Below the pieces are notes generated by a model that was not told where the DNA came from, did no database searches, and saw nothing but the letters and a program-made list of their open reading frames with translations. Of a stretch of DNA of 64,000 nt, positions 52,444 to 62,416 are shown one piece after another. Where the stretch lies: contig LVAC01000022.1 in assembly GCA_001602955.1 (NCBI GenBank), positions 191,721 to 255,720 on the forward strand, written 5' to 3'. How positions within the stretch are numbered: the stretch's first letter is position 1; every line of letters starts with the position of its first letter. The stretch comes from Sulfurospirillum sp001602955 (GTDB taxonomy: Bacteria; Campylobacterota; Campylobacteria; Campylobacterales; Sulfurospirillaceae). Both the position numbers and the translations under genes were made by a program.

Positions 52444-54090
52444 ATGATGTCCAACCATGAGACGAAGTATATTTTCATTACGGGGGGCGTTTTAAGCTCC
52501 TTAGGCAAGGGTATTGCGGCGGCGAGTATCTCTACACTCCTTAAAAACGTCGGTTTTAAAGTCAGCATTTTAAAAGCCGATCCTTACATCAACGTCGATC
52601 CCGGTACGATGAGCCCGCTCGAGCACGGTGAAGTTTTCGTTACGGACGACGGGGCGGAGACGGATTTGGATTTGGGGCATTACGAGCGTTTCTTGGACGA
52701 GAACCTCACGCAAGCCAACAATTTTACGACGGGTCGCGTTTATTCGTCGGTTATCGAAAAAGAGCGTAGAGGCGATTATTTGGGAAAGACGATTCAGGTT
52801 ATTCCGCATATCGTCGATGAAATCGCCAACCGCATCAAAGAGGCGGGCAAAGGCAAAGACATTCTCATCGTCGAGATCGGCGGTACGGTCGGCGACATCG
52901 AGGGTTTGCCGTTTTTAGAGGCGATTCGATCGTTACGAAGCGAGCTGGGACGCGGACGCGCGATGAACATTCATTTGACGTTGGTTCCGTTCATCAAAGC
53001 CGCAGGTGAGCTTAAAACCAAGCCGACGCAGCACTCCGTTCAAGAGCTTCGCCGTATCGGTATTACGCCTGACATGTTAATCTGCCGCTCCGAATATCCG
53101 CTTCCCAAAGAGTTGAAAAACAAACTTGCCTTTTCGTGCGGCGTCGAGCGTAATTCGGTCATCGAATGTTTGGATGCGACGACAATTTACCAAGTACCGC
53201 TCAATTTTTTAAAAGAAAACATCTTAACGCCGATTTCGGAAACTTTGGGGCTTGGCGAATTGACGCCGCATATGGACGAATGGGACGTGTTGGTCAAACG
53301 CGTCATTGCGCCTCGCGACGAGCTAATGATCGCTTTTGTCGGCAAATACCTTGATCTCAAAGAGTCTTACAAATCCTTAACCGAATCGTTGATTCACGCC
53401 GGAGCGCATCTCAATGCGAAAGTCAAAATTCGCTGGGTCGATTCGGAAGTGATTGAAGAGAAAGGGTGCGATGATATTCTCTCCGACGTCGACGGCATCT
53501 TGGTCGCAGGCGGATTTGGAGAACGCGGCGTGGTCGGTAAAATGGCGGCGATTCGCTATGCAAGGGAACATCAAATCCCGTATCTTGGCATTTGTTTGGG
53601 AATGCAACTTGCGATGATCGAATTCGCACGTAACGTGTTGCATCTCGAAGACGCCAATTCGGCGGAATTCAATCCTACATGTCAAAATCCGATTATCTAT
53701 TTGATCGACTCGTTTATCGATGCCAGCGGTCAAAAACAGCTTCGCACCGTGCGAAGTCCTTTGGGCGGTACGATGCGCTTGGGCGGATACGAATGCCAAA
53801 CCAAAGAGGGCTCGCTTTTACGCAACGTGTACGAAGGCGCTTCCGTGATTCGCGAACGTCATCGTCATCGCTACGAAGCCAATCCCGTCTATCGCGAAGC
53901 GTTTGAAAAAGCGGGACTTGTGGTGAGCGGAGAGAGCGACGGTTTGATCGAAGCAGTCGAGCTCAAAGGGCATCCGTGGTTTTTAGGCGTGCAATTTCAT
54001 CCGGAATTTACGTCGCGTTTAACCAACCCCAATAAAACCGTACGTGCGTTTGCAAAAGCCGCTTTGGCGCAACGCCAAATGAATGGCTAG
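52444..54090 (+). CDS. pyrG: CTP synthase
   Basis: A 548-residue enzyme that aminates UTP to CTP. The synthetase P-loop is GGVLSSLGKGIAAASI (about 14-29), and the C-terminal glutaminase has the nucleophile elbow LGICLGMQLA and the HPE triad motif QFHPEFTSR. Two adjacent ATGs (52444 and 52447) are possible starts. It overlaps recJ by eight bases. Confidence 0.96.
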   Translation: MMSNHETKYIFITGGVLSSLGKGIAAASISTLLKNVGFKVSILKADPYINVDPGTMSPLEHGEVFVTDDGAETDLDLGHYERFLDENLTQANNFTTGRVYSSVIEKERRGDYLGKTIQVIPHIVDEIANRIKEAGKGKDILIVEIGGTVGDIEGLPFLEAIRSLRSELGRGRAMNIHLTLVPFIKAAGELKTKPTQHSVQELRRIGITPDMLICRSEYPLPKELKNKLAFSCGVERNSVIECLDATTIYQVPLNFLKENILTPISETLGLGELTPHMDEWDVLVKRVIAPRDELMIAFVGKYLDLKESYKSLTESLIHAGAHLNAKVKIRWVDSEVIEEKGCDDILSDVDGILVAGGFGERGVVGKMAAIRYAREHQIPYLGICLGMQLAMIEFARNVLHLEDANSAEFNPTCQNPIIYLIDSFIDASGQKQLRTVRSPLGGTMRLGGYECQTKEGSLLRNVYEGASVIRERHRHRYEANPVYREAFEKAGLVVSGESDGLIEAVELKGHPWFLGVQFHPEFTSRLTNPNKTVRAFAKAALAQRQMNG

Positions 54091-55666
54091 CCTGCTCACG
54101 AAAGAGGAGATTAGGAAGATTTTACAAAGCCGGTTTGAAAATGACGGGTGTACCCGTTTAGGAGAAATCCCTAAACCCTCCTCCTTAAAAGATATCGGAC
54201 GTGCTTCCAAACGCATCGCGCAAGCGATACGCGATCAAGAGCGCATTGCGATTGTAGGCGATTACGACGTTGACGGGGTCATCTCTTCGGTGATTTTGAG
54301 TCAATTTTTGGACGATGTCGGCGTGGCGTATACGCTTGTGATTCCCAATCGTTTTACGGACGGATACGGGCTCAATCCCGATATTGTCTCAAAACTCGAC
54401 GTTTCGGTAATTATTACGGTCGATAACGGCATTTCGGCGGTGGAAGCGGCGCAAATTTGTAAAGAACGCGGCATCGATTTGATTATTACCGATCACCACA
54501 GCGTTCCTTCGGTTTTGCCCGACGCTTTTGCGATCGTCAACCCCAAGCAAGCAGATTGCGATTTTCCGCATTGCGAGATTTGCGGCGCACAGGTCGCATG
54601 GTATTTGGTCGCTTCCTTAAAAGAAGAGATGGGCATCGAGTACGATTTGTCGGGGTTTTTAGACCTTTTGTGCATCGCCATTCTTGCCGATATGATGGAA
54701 CTGGTCGGAATGAACCGCGTGATGGTCAAAAAAGGCATTGTCGAGCTCAACCACTCCAAACGAGCCGCATTTGAGGCGATTAAACGTTATTTCGGCAAAG
54801 CGACTTTGGAAGCGGACGATATTTCGTTTCTCATCGCCCCGCTTATTAATAGCTCCGGACGTATGGAAGACGCAAAGTTTTCCTATACGTTTTTGAAAAC
54901 GCGCAATGTGGACGAAGCTTTACAAAAACTCGATTATATCGTCTCTTTAAACGAAGCGCGCAAAGAAGAAGAACGGCTTTTATTCGAGTCGACGCTTTTA
55001 CATGTCAACGAAGAGGCGAACATTATCGTGGCGTGGGGCGAAGAGTGGCATGAGGGTATCGTGGGCATCGTTGCTTCACGGCTTTCCAAACGGTTTAAAA
55101 AACCCGCTATCGTTTTTTCGATCAAAGACGATAAAGCCAAAGGAAGTGCTAGAGGTGTCGGAGACGTCGACATTTTAGAGTTGATTCGCTCGCAAGAGTC
55201 GATGTTGCTCGGTTACGGCGGACATAAAGGTGCGGCGGGCGTGTCGATCGAAATTGCGAACTTGGAACGGTTTAAATACAATTTAGAGCAAGCATGTGCG
55301 CATTTTACCCAAGAGATGTTAGAATCCGATAGTGATCTTTTAGGTGAAATCAGTGCCGATCAGATCGATTTCGAGTTATTGGAGATTTTGGAGAATCAAG
55401 AGCCTTTCGGGCAAAAAAACCCGAAACCGAGCTTTTTGCTGCGTAATATCTCGGTGAAGGTCGATCGTTTGATCGGAAGAGATTCGCAACATTTAAAGCT
55501 GATTTTGCAAGAGGGAAGCAATGCCTTGGAGGCGATCTTTTTTAATTACGATCTACGCGTCAAACAAGGCGATCGCGTGGATATTTTATTTACGGTTTCG
55601 CGCAACGACTACCGCGGGCTTGTAACACCGCAACTGTTGATCAAACAGATCGTACGAAAGTATTAA
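54083..55666 (+). CDS. recJ: single-stranded-DNA-specific exonuclease RecJ
   Basis: A 527-residue DHH-superfamily nuclease. GDYDVDGVISSVIL (motif I), TVDNGIS (motif II), ITDHHSVPS (motif III) and the DHHA1 block GYGGHKGAAGVSIE are all visible. It degrades single strands 5' to 3' in recombination and repair. Co-translated with pyrG; convergent with pcm, the two ends overlapping by four bases. Confidence 0.94.
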   Translation: MASLLTKEEIRKILQSRFENDGCTRLGEIPKPSSLKDIGRASKRIAQAIRDQERIAIVGDYDVDGVISSVILSQFLDDVGVAYTLVIPNRFTDGYGLNPDIVSKLDVSVIITVDNGISAVEAAQICKERGIDLIITDHHSVPSVLPDAFAIVNPKQADCDFPHCEICGAQVAWYLVASLKEEMGIEYDLSGFLDLLCIAILADMMELVGMNRVMVKKGIVELNHSKRAAFEAIKRYFGKATLEADDISFLIAPLINSSGRMEDAKFSYTFLKTRNVDEALQKLDYIVSLNEARKEEERLLFESTLLHVNEEANIIVAWGEEWHEGIVGIVASRLSKRFKKPAIVFSIKDDKAKGSARGVGDVDILELIRSQESMLLGYGGHKGAAGVSIEIANLERFKYNLEQACAHFTQEMLESDSDLLGEISADQIDFELLEILENQEPFGQKNPKPSFLLRNISVKVDRLIGRDSQHLKLILQEGSNALEAIFFNYDLRVKQGDRVDILFTVSRNDYRGLVTPQLLIKQIVRKY

Positions 55667-56328
55667 AACTCTCTACCGTCTTTGACGGGAACAAAGAGGC
55701 ACTCTTCAAGCGTCTCTTTGTTTAAGCCGTCGGGTGTTTTGGTGTAACGCATGATAACTTGTCGGTCGCCTTTTTCGATAGGTGCTACTAAAATACCGCC
55801 GATTTTGAGCTGGTCGAAAATTTTTTGAGGCACTTGAGCGATTGAGGCGGAAAACAAAATACGATCAAACGGAGCAAACTCTCTCCAACCGTTTTGTCCG
55901 TCGTCAAAGCGCGTGTGAATCGACGAGATACCCAAAAGTTTAAAACGCTCTCTGGCTTCTTTCAAAAGTCGTTCGATGCGTTCTATCGTAAAGACGCGGC
56001 GAATGACTTTGCTTAGAATCAATGCTTGGTATCCGCTGCCGCAACCGATTTCCAAAACGCTATCGGCTCCTTGACATGTAAGTGCTTCGGTCATTTTGGC
56101 GACCGTGAGGGGCGAGCTGATCCATTGATTGGATGCTAAAGGAAGCGCATCGAGTCGGTAAGCGTGTAACGCCATGCCTTGGGGTACGAACAGTTCGCGT
56201 TCGCTTTGGCAAAATGCCTCGTAAACGCAAGGGCTTAAGGGAAAAATTTTAGCGATTTCGTCCGCCATTTTTTTGTTTTTTTGAAAGCGAATTTTGTCTT
56301 TAAAATGAGCCGTTTGAGACATACTCAC
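55663..56328 (-). CDS. pcm: protein-L-isoaspartate O-methyltransferase
   Basis: A 221-residue methyltransferase that starts repair of isoaspartyl damage in proteins. SNQWISSPLTVAKMTEAL is the substrate-loop motif, LEIGCGSGYQALILSKV is SAM motif I, and RFDDGQNGW the next block. It overlaps the nitrilase gene by ATGA and lies in the nrdB–nitrilase–pcm operon. Confidence 0.92.
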   Translation of the reverse strand: MSMSQTAHFKDKIRFQKNKKMADEIAKIFPLSPCVYEAFCQSERELFVPQGMALHAYRLDALPLASNQWISSPLTVAKMTEALTCQGADSVLEIGCGSGYQALILSKVIRRVFTIERIERLLKEARERFKLLGISSIHTRFDDGQNGWREFAPFDRILFSASIAQVPQKIFDQLKIGGILVAPIEKGDRQVIMRYTKTPDGLNKETLEECLFVPVKDGREF

Positions 56329-57056
56329 GCCAATCCTATATTAATATATCGTCGCATTGTTTGAATTTCACGTCGATCAAAAGCGTGCGTAATAACGCTT
56401 TTTCGATCATCGCGGTACGCTTCGCCAAAAGGCGTAATAATCCCGCTAGAAGCCGCCATCGAATCGTCCGAACTATTAGCGCACACGACGTAAGACTGGT
56501 CGGCGATCGCTAATGCCGAGCTGAGCGTTTCGAAATGGTCTTTGCGTTGTTTGCCCCAATACGCGGGAACTAAAATCACGTCCGCTCCCTTGATGCGTTC
56601 CCACAAAGCGGGAAATCGTAATTCAAAGCAAATCAGTACAGCAATTTTTATTCCTTCGATTTGGACGATGCGAATATCTTCGAGCTTGCCCGCGTGAAAA
56701 TAGCGCATTTCGTCGCCCAATGCGAAGAGTTTGGCTTTTGCTTGCGTGTAGACGAGGTGTCCGTCGCAAAAGAGATGAAAGGTATTGAAAAAACAGCTCT
56801 CTTTTCTTTCGATGAGCGTGAGGCCTAAGGTTTTCGAATGCGAGAGCTTGGCAAGCTTGGGAAGCATGTTACGGCTAAATGCCGCCGCTTCGTGCATACG
56901 ATCGTAACTGTAGCCGCTTAAACAGAGTTCCGGTGCTAAAACGATACCGTGATCGGGCGTTTGCGATACCAATGATGAGAGCGTCGCAAAATTTTCTTCA
57001 AAAGAGTGCCCTTCGTATGCAAACTGAAGGGCGCAAAGCGTGGGATTAGAAATCAT
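56325..57056 (-). CDS. carbon-nitrogen hydrolase (nitrilase superfamily)
   Basis: A 243-residue amidase-like enzyme. The Glu-Lys-Cys triad is present: Glu in VLAPELCLSGY, Lys in QAKAKLFALGDE, and Cys in VLICFELRFPALW. It hydrolyses a C–N bond of a small amide; the substrate is not known. ATG at 57056 is chosen as the family starts there; the longer open frame upstream is the nrdB gene read in another frame. It overlaps nrdB by 11 bases. Confidence 0.87.
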   Translation of the reverse strand: MISNPTLCALQFAYEGHSFEENFATLSSLVSQTPDHGIVLAPELCLSGYSYDRMHEAAAFSRNMLPKLAKLSHSKTLGLTLIERKESCFFNTFHLFCDGHLVYTQAKAKLFALGDEMRYFHAGKLEDIRIVQIEGIKIAVLICFELRFPALWERIKGADVILVPAYWGKQRKDHFETLSSALAIADQSYVVCANSSDDSMAASSGIITPFGEAYRDDRKSVITHAFDRREIQTMRRYINIGLA

Positions 57057-58068
57057 CGAAAGAAAGGCTTCCTTTACTGTAGTTGGAGACGTTGCCTTCA
57101 AAGAAGTTGGTCTTTTGGTCGTTAAATTTTGAGAAGTCGTCGACCCATTTGATCGGATGCTTGACGTTGTAGCGTTTCTCAAATCCGACGGCACTTAAGC
57201 GATCGTCGATCAGGTAGTGAATATAGGTTTCGATAATGTCGTCGGTAAAGCCCATAATTTGGTTTCGCGTGATGTATTTACCCCATTCGATTTCCAACTC
57301 TCCGGCTTTTTCGAACATCTCGTACACTTTAGCTTTAAGTGCGTCCGTAAAGAGATCGGGTCGCTCTTTTCGGACGGAATTAATCATGTTTTGAAATAAC
57401 AAAAGATGCGTAATTTCGTCGCGTTGAATAAAGCGAATCATCTGAGCACTTCCGAGCATTCTCCCTGCGCGCGCCAAAGCATAGATTGCCGTAAATCCGG
57501 AGTAAAAATAGAGCCCTTCCAAGATTTGATTGGCAAACATCGCTAAGACCAGTTTTTCTTCGGTCACGTCGCCTGCTAGCTCTTCGTAAACGCTGGAGAT
57601 ATAGTCGTTTTTACGGCGTAGCACGTCGTCGTGTTTTTCCATTTCGTAGATCAGGTCGGTATTGTCGCAAATCGCTTCGACCATGACGGCATACGACTTG
57701 GAATGGTTCGCCTCTTCGTAAGCTTGTCGTGCCAAGCATGCGTTAATTTCAGGCGCACTGATGTAGGGATTGATATTGTCGGCAAGATTGTTGGTTTGGA
57801 AACTGTCCATACTGATGAGTTGCGACCATACCAAATCGTACATGCGCTTTTCCGCGTCGGTCAAATTGCGGCTGTAGTCGATGACGTCTTTCGTGGTATC
57901 GACTTCGCGCGGAAACCACGTGTTGGCTTCCATCATATCCCAAAGTTTGAGGGCCCACGTGTATTTGGCTTTGGTAAAATTTAAAATACCGTGCGGATTA
58001 CCGCCGAAAATTTTGCGATCTTGTAAACTTTCATCCGAGTTTGGGTTATAAATTTTTTTGCGCTCCAT
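57046..58068 (-). CDS. nrdB: ribonucleoside-diphosphate reductase, small subunit (class Ia)
   Basis: A 340-residue ferritin-like subunit that carries the di-iron centre and tyrosyl radical for NrdA. Ligands D88, E119 and H122 and the radical tyrosine Y126 (EEANHSKSY) are visible, and QRDEITHLLLFQ supplies the later Glu/His ligands. ATG at 58068 is chosen over the ATG two codons upstream because AAGGA stands eight bases before it. It lies far from nrdA, at the head of an operon with the nitrilase and pcm. Confidence 0.94.
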   Translation of the reverse strand: MERKKIYNPNSDESLQDRKIFGGNPHGILNFTKAKYTWALKLWDMMEANTWFPREVDTTKDVIDYSRNLTDAEKRMYDLVWSQLISMDSFQTNNLADNINPYISAPEINACLARQAYEEANHSKSYAVMVEAICDNTDLIYEMEKHDDVLRRKNDYISSVYEELAGDVTEEKLVLAMFANQILEGLYFYSGFTAIYALARAGRMLGSAQMIRFIQRDEITHLLLFQNMINSVRKERPDLFTDALKAKVYEMFEKAGELEIEWGKYITRNQIMGFTDDIIETYIHYLIDDRLSAVGFEKRYNVKHPIKWVDDFSKFNDQKTNFFEGNVSNYSKGSLSFDDF

Positions 58069-58361
58069 CGGCATTTTCCTTGTAGTTGTGTTTGACGTTA
58101 AACGCGATAAAAACCGATACGATCGGTTCATGCCGCGATCGTAGCTTTGCACGGTCTACGATAGTATAGGGTGTTGAAATAAGAGGTTATTTTATCGAAA
58201 ATTCCTTAATTCTATAGACTCGCGATGCATTAAGAGATGAAAAGAAGACCAATAGTTTGCGTGTTTTGAGGCTTATATGTCGGCGTAACACTCATATTCT
58301 CTCGAACTTTTTGTGCATTAAGTGTCTTAAGTTTTAGCCCTCTCATGGTAAAATCCACGTC

Positions 58362-59060
58362 ATGATAGCCAAGCATGTTCACGAATTTTCCAAAAACGCG
58401 TACCGTTACGATGCACATAATGCCCTTCAACAATCTATTGCCGATTATTTGATTGCCGGAATTACCGCTCGAGCCGCTCGCGTAGTCGATTTAGGATGCG
58501 GTAGCGGTGCGGTGTGCAAACGTTTGACGTGGAACTACGAGCGTTTCGTCGGCATCGACAGTGCACCCGCCATGTGCGCGTTGCATCCCAAAAACGATAC
58601 GATCGAAGTCGTATGCGACGATTTTGAATCGCAAGAAGTATTGCAGGCGTTTCTGCCTTGCGATCTTTTGATTTCGTCGTCCGCGTTGCAATGGGCGAAT
58701 GACCTCGAAGCCCTTTTAGCGTACGTTGCAACGCGGACGCACGAAATTGCTTTTGCCGTTTTTACCGATCGAACGTTTCAAACGCTTTACGACCTTAGCG
58801 GGTTGCCTTCGTTTCTTCCCAATGCAAAAGAGCTTAGGAAAATGATCGAGCAACGCTTTACATGTCGGTTTGAAATCAAAACCTTTGAGCTCTTCTTTGA
58901 AGACACCCTCTCTTTATTTCGTTACATTAAAAAAAGCGGCGTCAGCGGCGGTCAAAAACGCCTTAGCGTCGCACAGACCAAACAGCTCATTCAAAATTAT
59001 CCGCAACGCCATTTGGAGTTTGAGGTACTTTTTGTGTGGGGTACTCCTTCCAAAGCTTAA
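58362..59060 (+). CDS. BioC-like SAM-dependent methyltransferase
   Basis: A 232-residue methyltransferase. FSKNAYRYDAHNALQQSIADYL at the start, VVDLGCGSGAVCKRL (motif I) and ISSSALQWANDLEALL are the order of motifs in BioC, malonyl-ACP methyltransferase of biotin synthesis, and GVSGGQKRLS replaces its usual GxNG block. No other biotin genes are nearby, so the assignment rests on motifs alone. A single-gene unit, divergent from nrdB. Confidence 0.75.
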   Translation: MIAKHVHEFSKNAYRYDAHNALQQSIADYLIAGITARAARVVDLGCGSGAVCKRLTWNYERFVGIDSAPAMCALHPKNDTIEVVCDDFESQEVLQAFLPCDLLISSSALQWANDLEALLAYVATRTHEIAFAVFTDRTFQTLYDLSGLPSFLPNAKELRKMIEQRFTCRFEIKTFELFFEDTLSLFRYIKKSGVSGGQKRLSVAQTKQLIQNYPQRHLEFEVLFVWGTPSKA

Positions 59061-59501
59061 TTATTACGGTTAATTAATATAATTATAATAGTTAAAAATT
59101 ATTAACTTTTTACCAAAAGAGTTTTTATATCAATTTATTTATAATAAACATAAGTAAAAGTTAGAAAAATCCCCATAACTAGGGCTTATTATTAAAAAAG
59201 CTTAAACAAATTATTTTGATTTATTACGTCATTTTTGGTAAAAATTAAAATATTTTTCTCCAAAAAGTTTATAAAAATTTACTTTTTTGAGTGAAAAAAG
59301 CAAAAAACGTAAAATTTTTTTTGTATTTCCAATCTCGATAAATAGGGCATTCCGCTCTAAACTCCTATTTTAGGGCTTTTAATCTCTCGAAATTGTAAGT
59401 TTCTTCTAAGATTTAACCTTTACAATGGAGGGACAAAGAGGTACTTTTCGGGGGAGCGGTTTTGCTCTAACCTTAAAGTCCAAAGACAACAAGGAGAAGC
59501 G
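59061..59501 (+). promoter_or_regulatory. AT-rich 441-base control region of the psr operon
   Basis: No gene is seen here. It holds a palindrome GTTAAAAATTATTAAC (59091-59106), perfect inverted copies of a 12-mer, TTTTTACCAAAA (59107-59118) and TTTTGGTAAAAA (59233-59244), and three copies of TAGGGC (about 59180, 59343, 59371). A TACAAT box at 59421-59426 and AAGGAGAAGCG before psrA are the likely promoter end and ribosome-binding site. The size and repeats suggest activation by a dedicated regulator. Confidence 0.5.
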
Positions 59502-61841
59502 ATGAAAGTAGAGATCTCACGAAGGAGATTTCTTCAAGGGAGCGTAGCAATGTCGGTCGTAGGAGGAGTTAGCTTAAGCACTTCTTCGATGATTGCAAGT
59601 GCTAGTGCCCCTGCTAAGAAAATCGGCAATGACACTAAAAAGGTAGCGACGCTCTGTGAAATGTGCGTCAATAAATGCGCGGCAATTGCACATGTCAGAA
59701 ACGGCGTCGTCGAAAAACTCGATCCGAACCCGTTATTTCCGAAATCCAGAAATATGCTTTGCGCACGCGGTAATTCGGGTATTCAATCCCTCTACGATCC
59801 CGATCGTTTAAAGTATCCTCTGATTCGCGACGGCGAAAAAGGTAGCGGTAAGTTCAAACGCGTTACGTGGGACGAAGCGTATGCCTACATTAACGAGAAA
59901 CTCACGAAGATTTTGGACGAAGAAAAAGACAACCGTTCGACCGTCGCGTTTTGTGCGGGTGAGGGTATGGCGGAACATACGTTTAAAACGTTTTTCACGC
60001 TTTTCGGTTCTTCTCACTTTTTAAATCACGCCAGTTTATGTTTGGCAACGACGGTTTCGGGATATTCGCTTACGATCGGCGGTTACGGTCAAGCGGATTT
60101 GGATAACGCCAAATACGTCATTATGGCAGGCGCCAACCGTGCCGAAGCGATCGTAACGCCCGATACGATGGACTTTTTCAAACGTACAAACGGTCGCGGA
60201 GCGAAACTGGTATGCGTCGATCCTCGCTTTACGAATACGGCAGCCAAAAGCGATAAATGGTTGGCGATCAACGTCGGAACCGATTTGGCGTTTGTTTTGG
60301 CATTGACGTACGTTGCGATTAAAGAAGAGCGTTACAATAAAGCCTTTGTCGAGAATTACTTCAACGGATTTGAAACGTACAAAGAGCATATTTTAAGTAA
60401 CAATTATACGCCGGAGTGGGCAGAAAAAATTACGGGTATCAAAGCCAAAGACATTTACGAAGTCGCACGCGAGTTCATGGCGGCGGCTCCGCAAGCGGTT
60501 TATTATCAAGGCAGACGTACGACGTGGTCGAAAAACGACTTTCAACTTCGACGTGCCATGGCACTTTTCTCCGCGCTCGGCGGCGGCGTAGACGTCAAAG
60601 GCGGCATTTGCTTCGGTAAAAGCTTACCGCTTGTCGAGCATGACGTACCTGCACCGATGTATGCGCAAGCCAAACCGCGTATCGAGTCTAAAGAAGCGGC
60701 GGTTGTGGGCGGTTCTGGCTCGTGGGTCGCTTTTAGAAATATGGTGCTAGAGGGTCGAAATCCTTATCCGATTCGAGCACTCTTTAACTACAAGCACAAC
60801 CCGATGCACAACATGCCTAACGCGAAAAAAACCGAAGAGTTTTTGAAAAAACTAGACCTTGTGGTTACGATCGATACGATGCCGAGCGATACGGTCATGC
60901 TAAGCGACGTCGTTTTACCGGAATGTAATTACTTGGAACGTACCGATCCGGTCGTCTCTTACGGCGGCATAGAGCCTTCTATAGCCCAACGTAACAAAGT
61001 TGTCGAACCGATGTTTGAGAGCAAACCTGTAATGGAGATCATGCGAGGTTTGAGCGCAAAAATCTCAAAACCGCTTTTTGAAATTACGAAAAAATACGAC
61101 GAAGACGTTCAAAGTGCCATTGAAGATGATGGCGAAGAGACGGTATATGAGGAATTCGATCTCACGAAAGCGTTTGCCCACGATCAAGAAGAGCTCAACG
61201 CACATGCCGTCGAAAAATACGAAGGTGCGGCGGAAATCCTCAAAGAAAAAGGTGTTTTCTATCCGAATATGAATGAATACTTCAAAAAAACGGGCGTCAA
61301 CGATTACGAGTACTATCCGGAACATAAGCGCGCGTATTCAGTTCGTAATTTGAAGTTCAATACGCCATCCGGTAAAATCGAATGCGTGCTCGATTCGCTT
61401 ACGAAAAAAGGTATCGACGCGATGCCCGCGTGGAAAAAAGAGTACGAGATGGCGATTCCGGAAGGAAAATTCCGGTTTATTACCGGACGTCACGCGCAAT
61501 TTACGCAATCGGGTACGGCCAATAATCGTTTACTGCTCAATTTAGTTCCCGAAAATTACGCATGGATCAATAAAAGGGTCGCATCGAAAATGGGCATCAA
61601 GTTCGGCGATAAGCTCGAAGTATCGAGTTCGGTAGGGAAAACGACGATTAAAGCGTATCCGACCGAAAAAATCGGACCCGATACGCTCTTTTTCGTTCAC
61701 GGATTCGGCGTCAGCTCCAGCGCGCTTCATCTCGCGCACAATAACGGCGGTAACGACGCAAAAATACTCGAAGACGGAATTGAGCCGATGCACGGATCGT
61801 CCTGTCTTCACGACACCATCGTAGCAATTAGAAAGGTTTAA
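59502..61841 (+). CDS. psrA: polysulfide/thiosulfate reductase, molybdopterin catalytic subunit
   Basis: A 779-residue periplasmic molybdoenzyme of the DMSO-reductase family. A Tat signal (SRRRFLQGSVAMSVVGG, residues 5-21) is followed by the [4Fe-4S] site C-x2-C-x3-C-x27-C (CEMCVNKC ... MLCARGN). Cys180 in HASLCLAT is the likely molybdenum ligand, as in PsrA/PhsA. HGFG and the C-terminal dinucleotide-binding domain complete it. It reduces polysulfide or thiosulfate as terminal electron acceptor; the two cannot be told apart here. First gene of psrABC. Confidence 0.92.
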   Translation: MKVEISRRRFLQGSVAMSVVGGVSLSTSSMIASASAPAKKIGNDTKKVATLCEMCVNKCAAIAHVRNGVVEKLDPNPLFPKSRNMLCARGNSGIQSLYDPDRLKYPLIRDGEKGSGKFKRVTWDEAYAYINEKLTKILDEEKDNRSTVAFCAGEGMAEHTFKTFFTLFGSSHFLNHASLCLATTVSGYSLTIGGYGQADLDNAKYVIMAGANRAEAIVTPDTMDFFKRTNGRGAKLVCVDPRFTNTAAKSDKWLAINVGTDLAFVLALTYVAIKEERYNKAFVENYFNGFETYKEHILSNNYTPEWAEKITGIKAKDIYEVAREFMAAAPQAVYYQGRRTTWSKNDFQLRRAMALFSALGGGVDVKGGICFGKSLPLVEHDVPAPMYAQAKPRIESKEAAVVGGSGSWVAFRNMVLEGRNPYPIRALFNYKHNPMHNMPNAKKTEEFLKKLDLVVTIDTMPSDTVMLSDVVLPECNYLERTDPVVSYGGIEPSIAQRNKVVEPMFESKPVMEIMRGLSAKISKPLFEITKKYDEDVQSAIEDDGEETVYEEFDLTKAFAHDQEELNAHAVEKYEGAAEILKEKGVFYPNMNEYFKKTGVNDYEYYPEHKRAYSVRNLKFNTPSGKIECVLDSLTKKGIDAMPAWKKEYEMAIPEGKFRFITGRHAQFTQSGTANNRLLLNLVPENYAWINKRVASKMGIKFGDKLEVSSSVGKTTIKAYPTEKIGPDTLFFVHGFGVSSSALHLAHNNGGNDAKILEDGIEPMHGSSCLHDTIVAIRKV

Positions 61842-61843
61842 TT

Positions 61844-62407
61844 ATGGCACGTTACGGAATGGCACTTAATTACAAAAATTGTATTAACTGTAGAGCATGC
61901 GAAAGCGCATGTAAAGAAGAAAACGGCGTATTGTTGTTGCCCGATCACTATCGAATTTGGGTCGGCGTCAAAGAGGCGGAGGGCGAATATCCGAATATTT
62001 CGATCGCTTCGCAAACCTATCATCCAAGCCAATGCCAGCATTGTGAAAATGCGCCGTGCCAACTGGTATGTCCGACCAATGCGACGCATTACAGTCCTGA
62101 TGGAATGGTCATGGTCGATCCGACGCGATGTATTTTGTGTACGTATTGTATCAATGCATGTCCGTACGATGCACGTTATGTCGATCAACGAACGATGACC
62201 GTCGATAAGTGTACGTTTTGTTCCGATACCAGACTCGCCAACGGCGAAACGACGACGGCATGTCAAGCGACCTGTCCGACGAAAGTTCGCGTATTCGGCG
62301 ATTTGGACGACCCCAATAGCGAAATTTCACAACTATTGGCCAAACACGAGTACCGCCGAGTCAAAGAGCACTTGGGTACGAAACCAAAACTATTTTATAT
62401 TTTGTAG
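61844..62407 (+). CDS. psrB: polysulfide/thiosulfate reductase, iron-sulfur subunit
   Basis: A 187-residue electron-transfer subunit with sixteen cysteines in four [4Fe-4S] groups: CINCRACESACK, CQHCENAPCQLVCP, CILCTYCINACP and CTFC...CQATCP. It passes electrons from the membrane subunit to PsrA in the periplasm, exported together with it. It starts two bases after psrA. Confidence 0.94.
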   Translation: MARYGMALNYKNCINCRACESACKEENGVLLLPDHYRIWVGVKEAEGEYPNISIASQTYHPSQCQHCENAPCQLVCPTNATHYSPDGMVMVDPTRCILCTYCINACPYDARYVDQRTMTVDKCTFCSDTRLANGETTTACQATCPTKVRVFGDLDDPNSEISQLLAKHEYRRVKEHLGTKPKLFYIL

Positions 62408-62416
62408 GAGCGCGCC

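Noticed and set aside
57057..57194. Extension of the nitrilase frame upstream
   Set aside because: Overlaps the conserved end of nrdB in another frame; the family begins at 57056.
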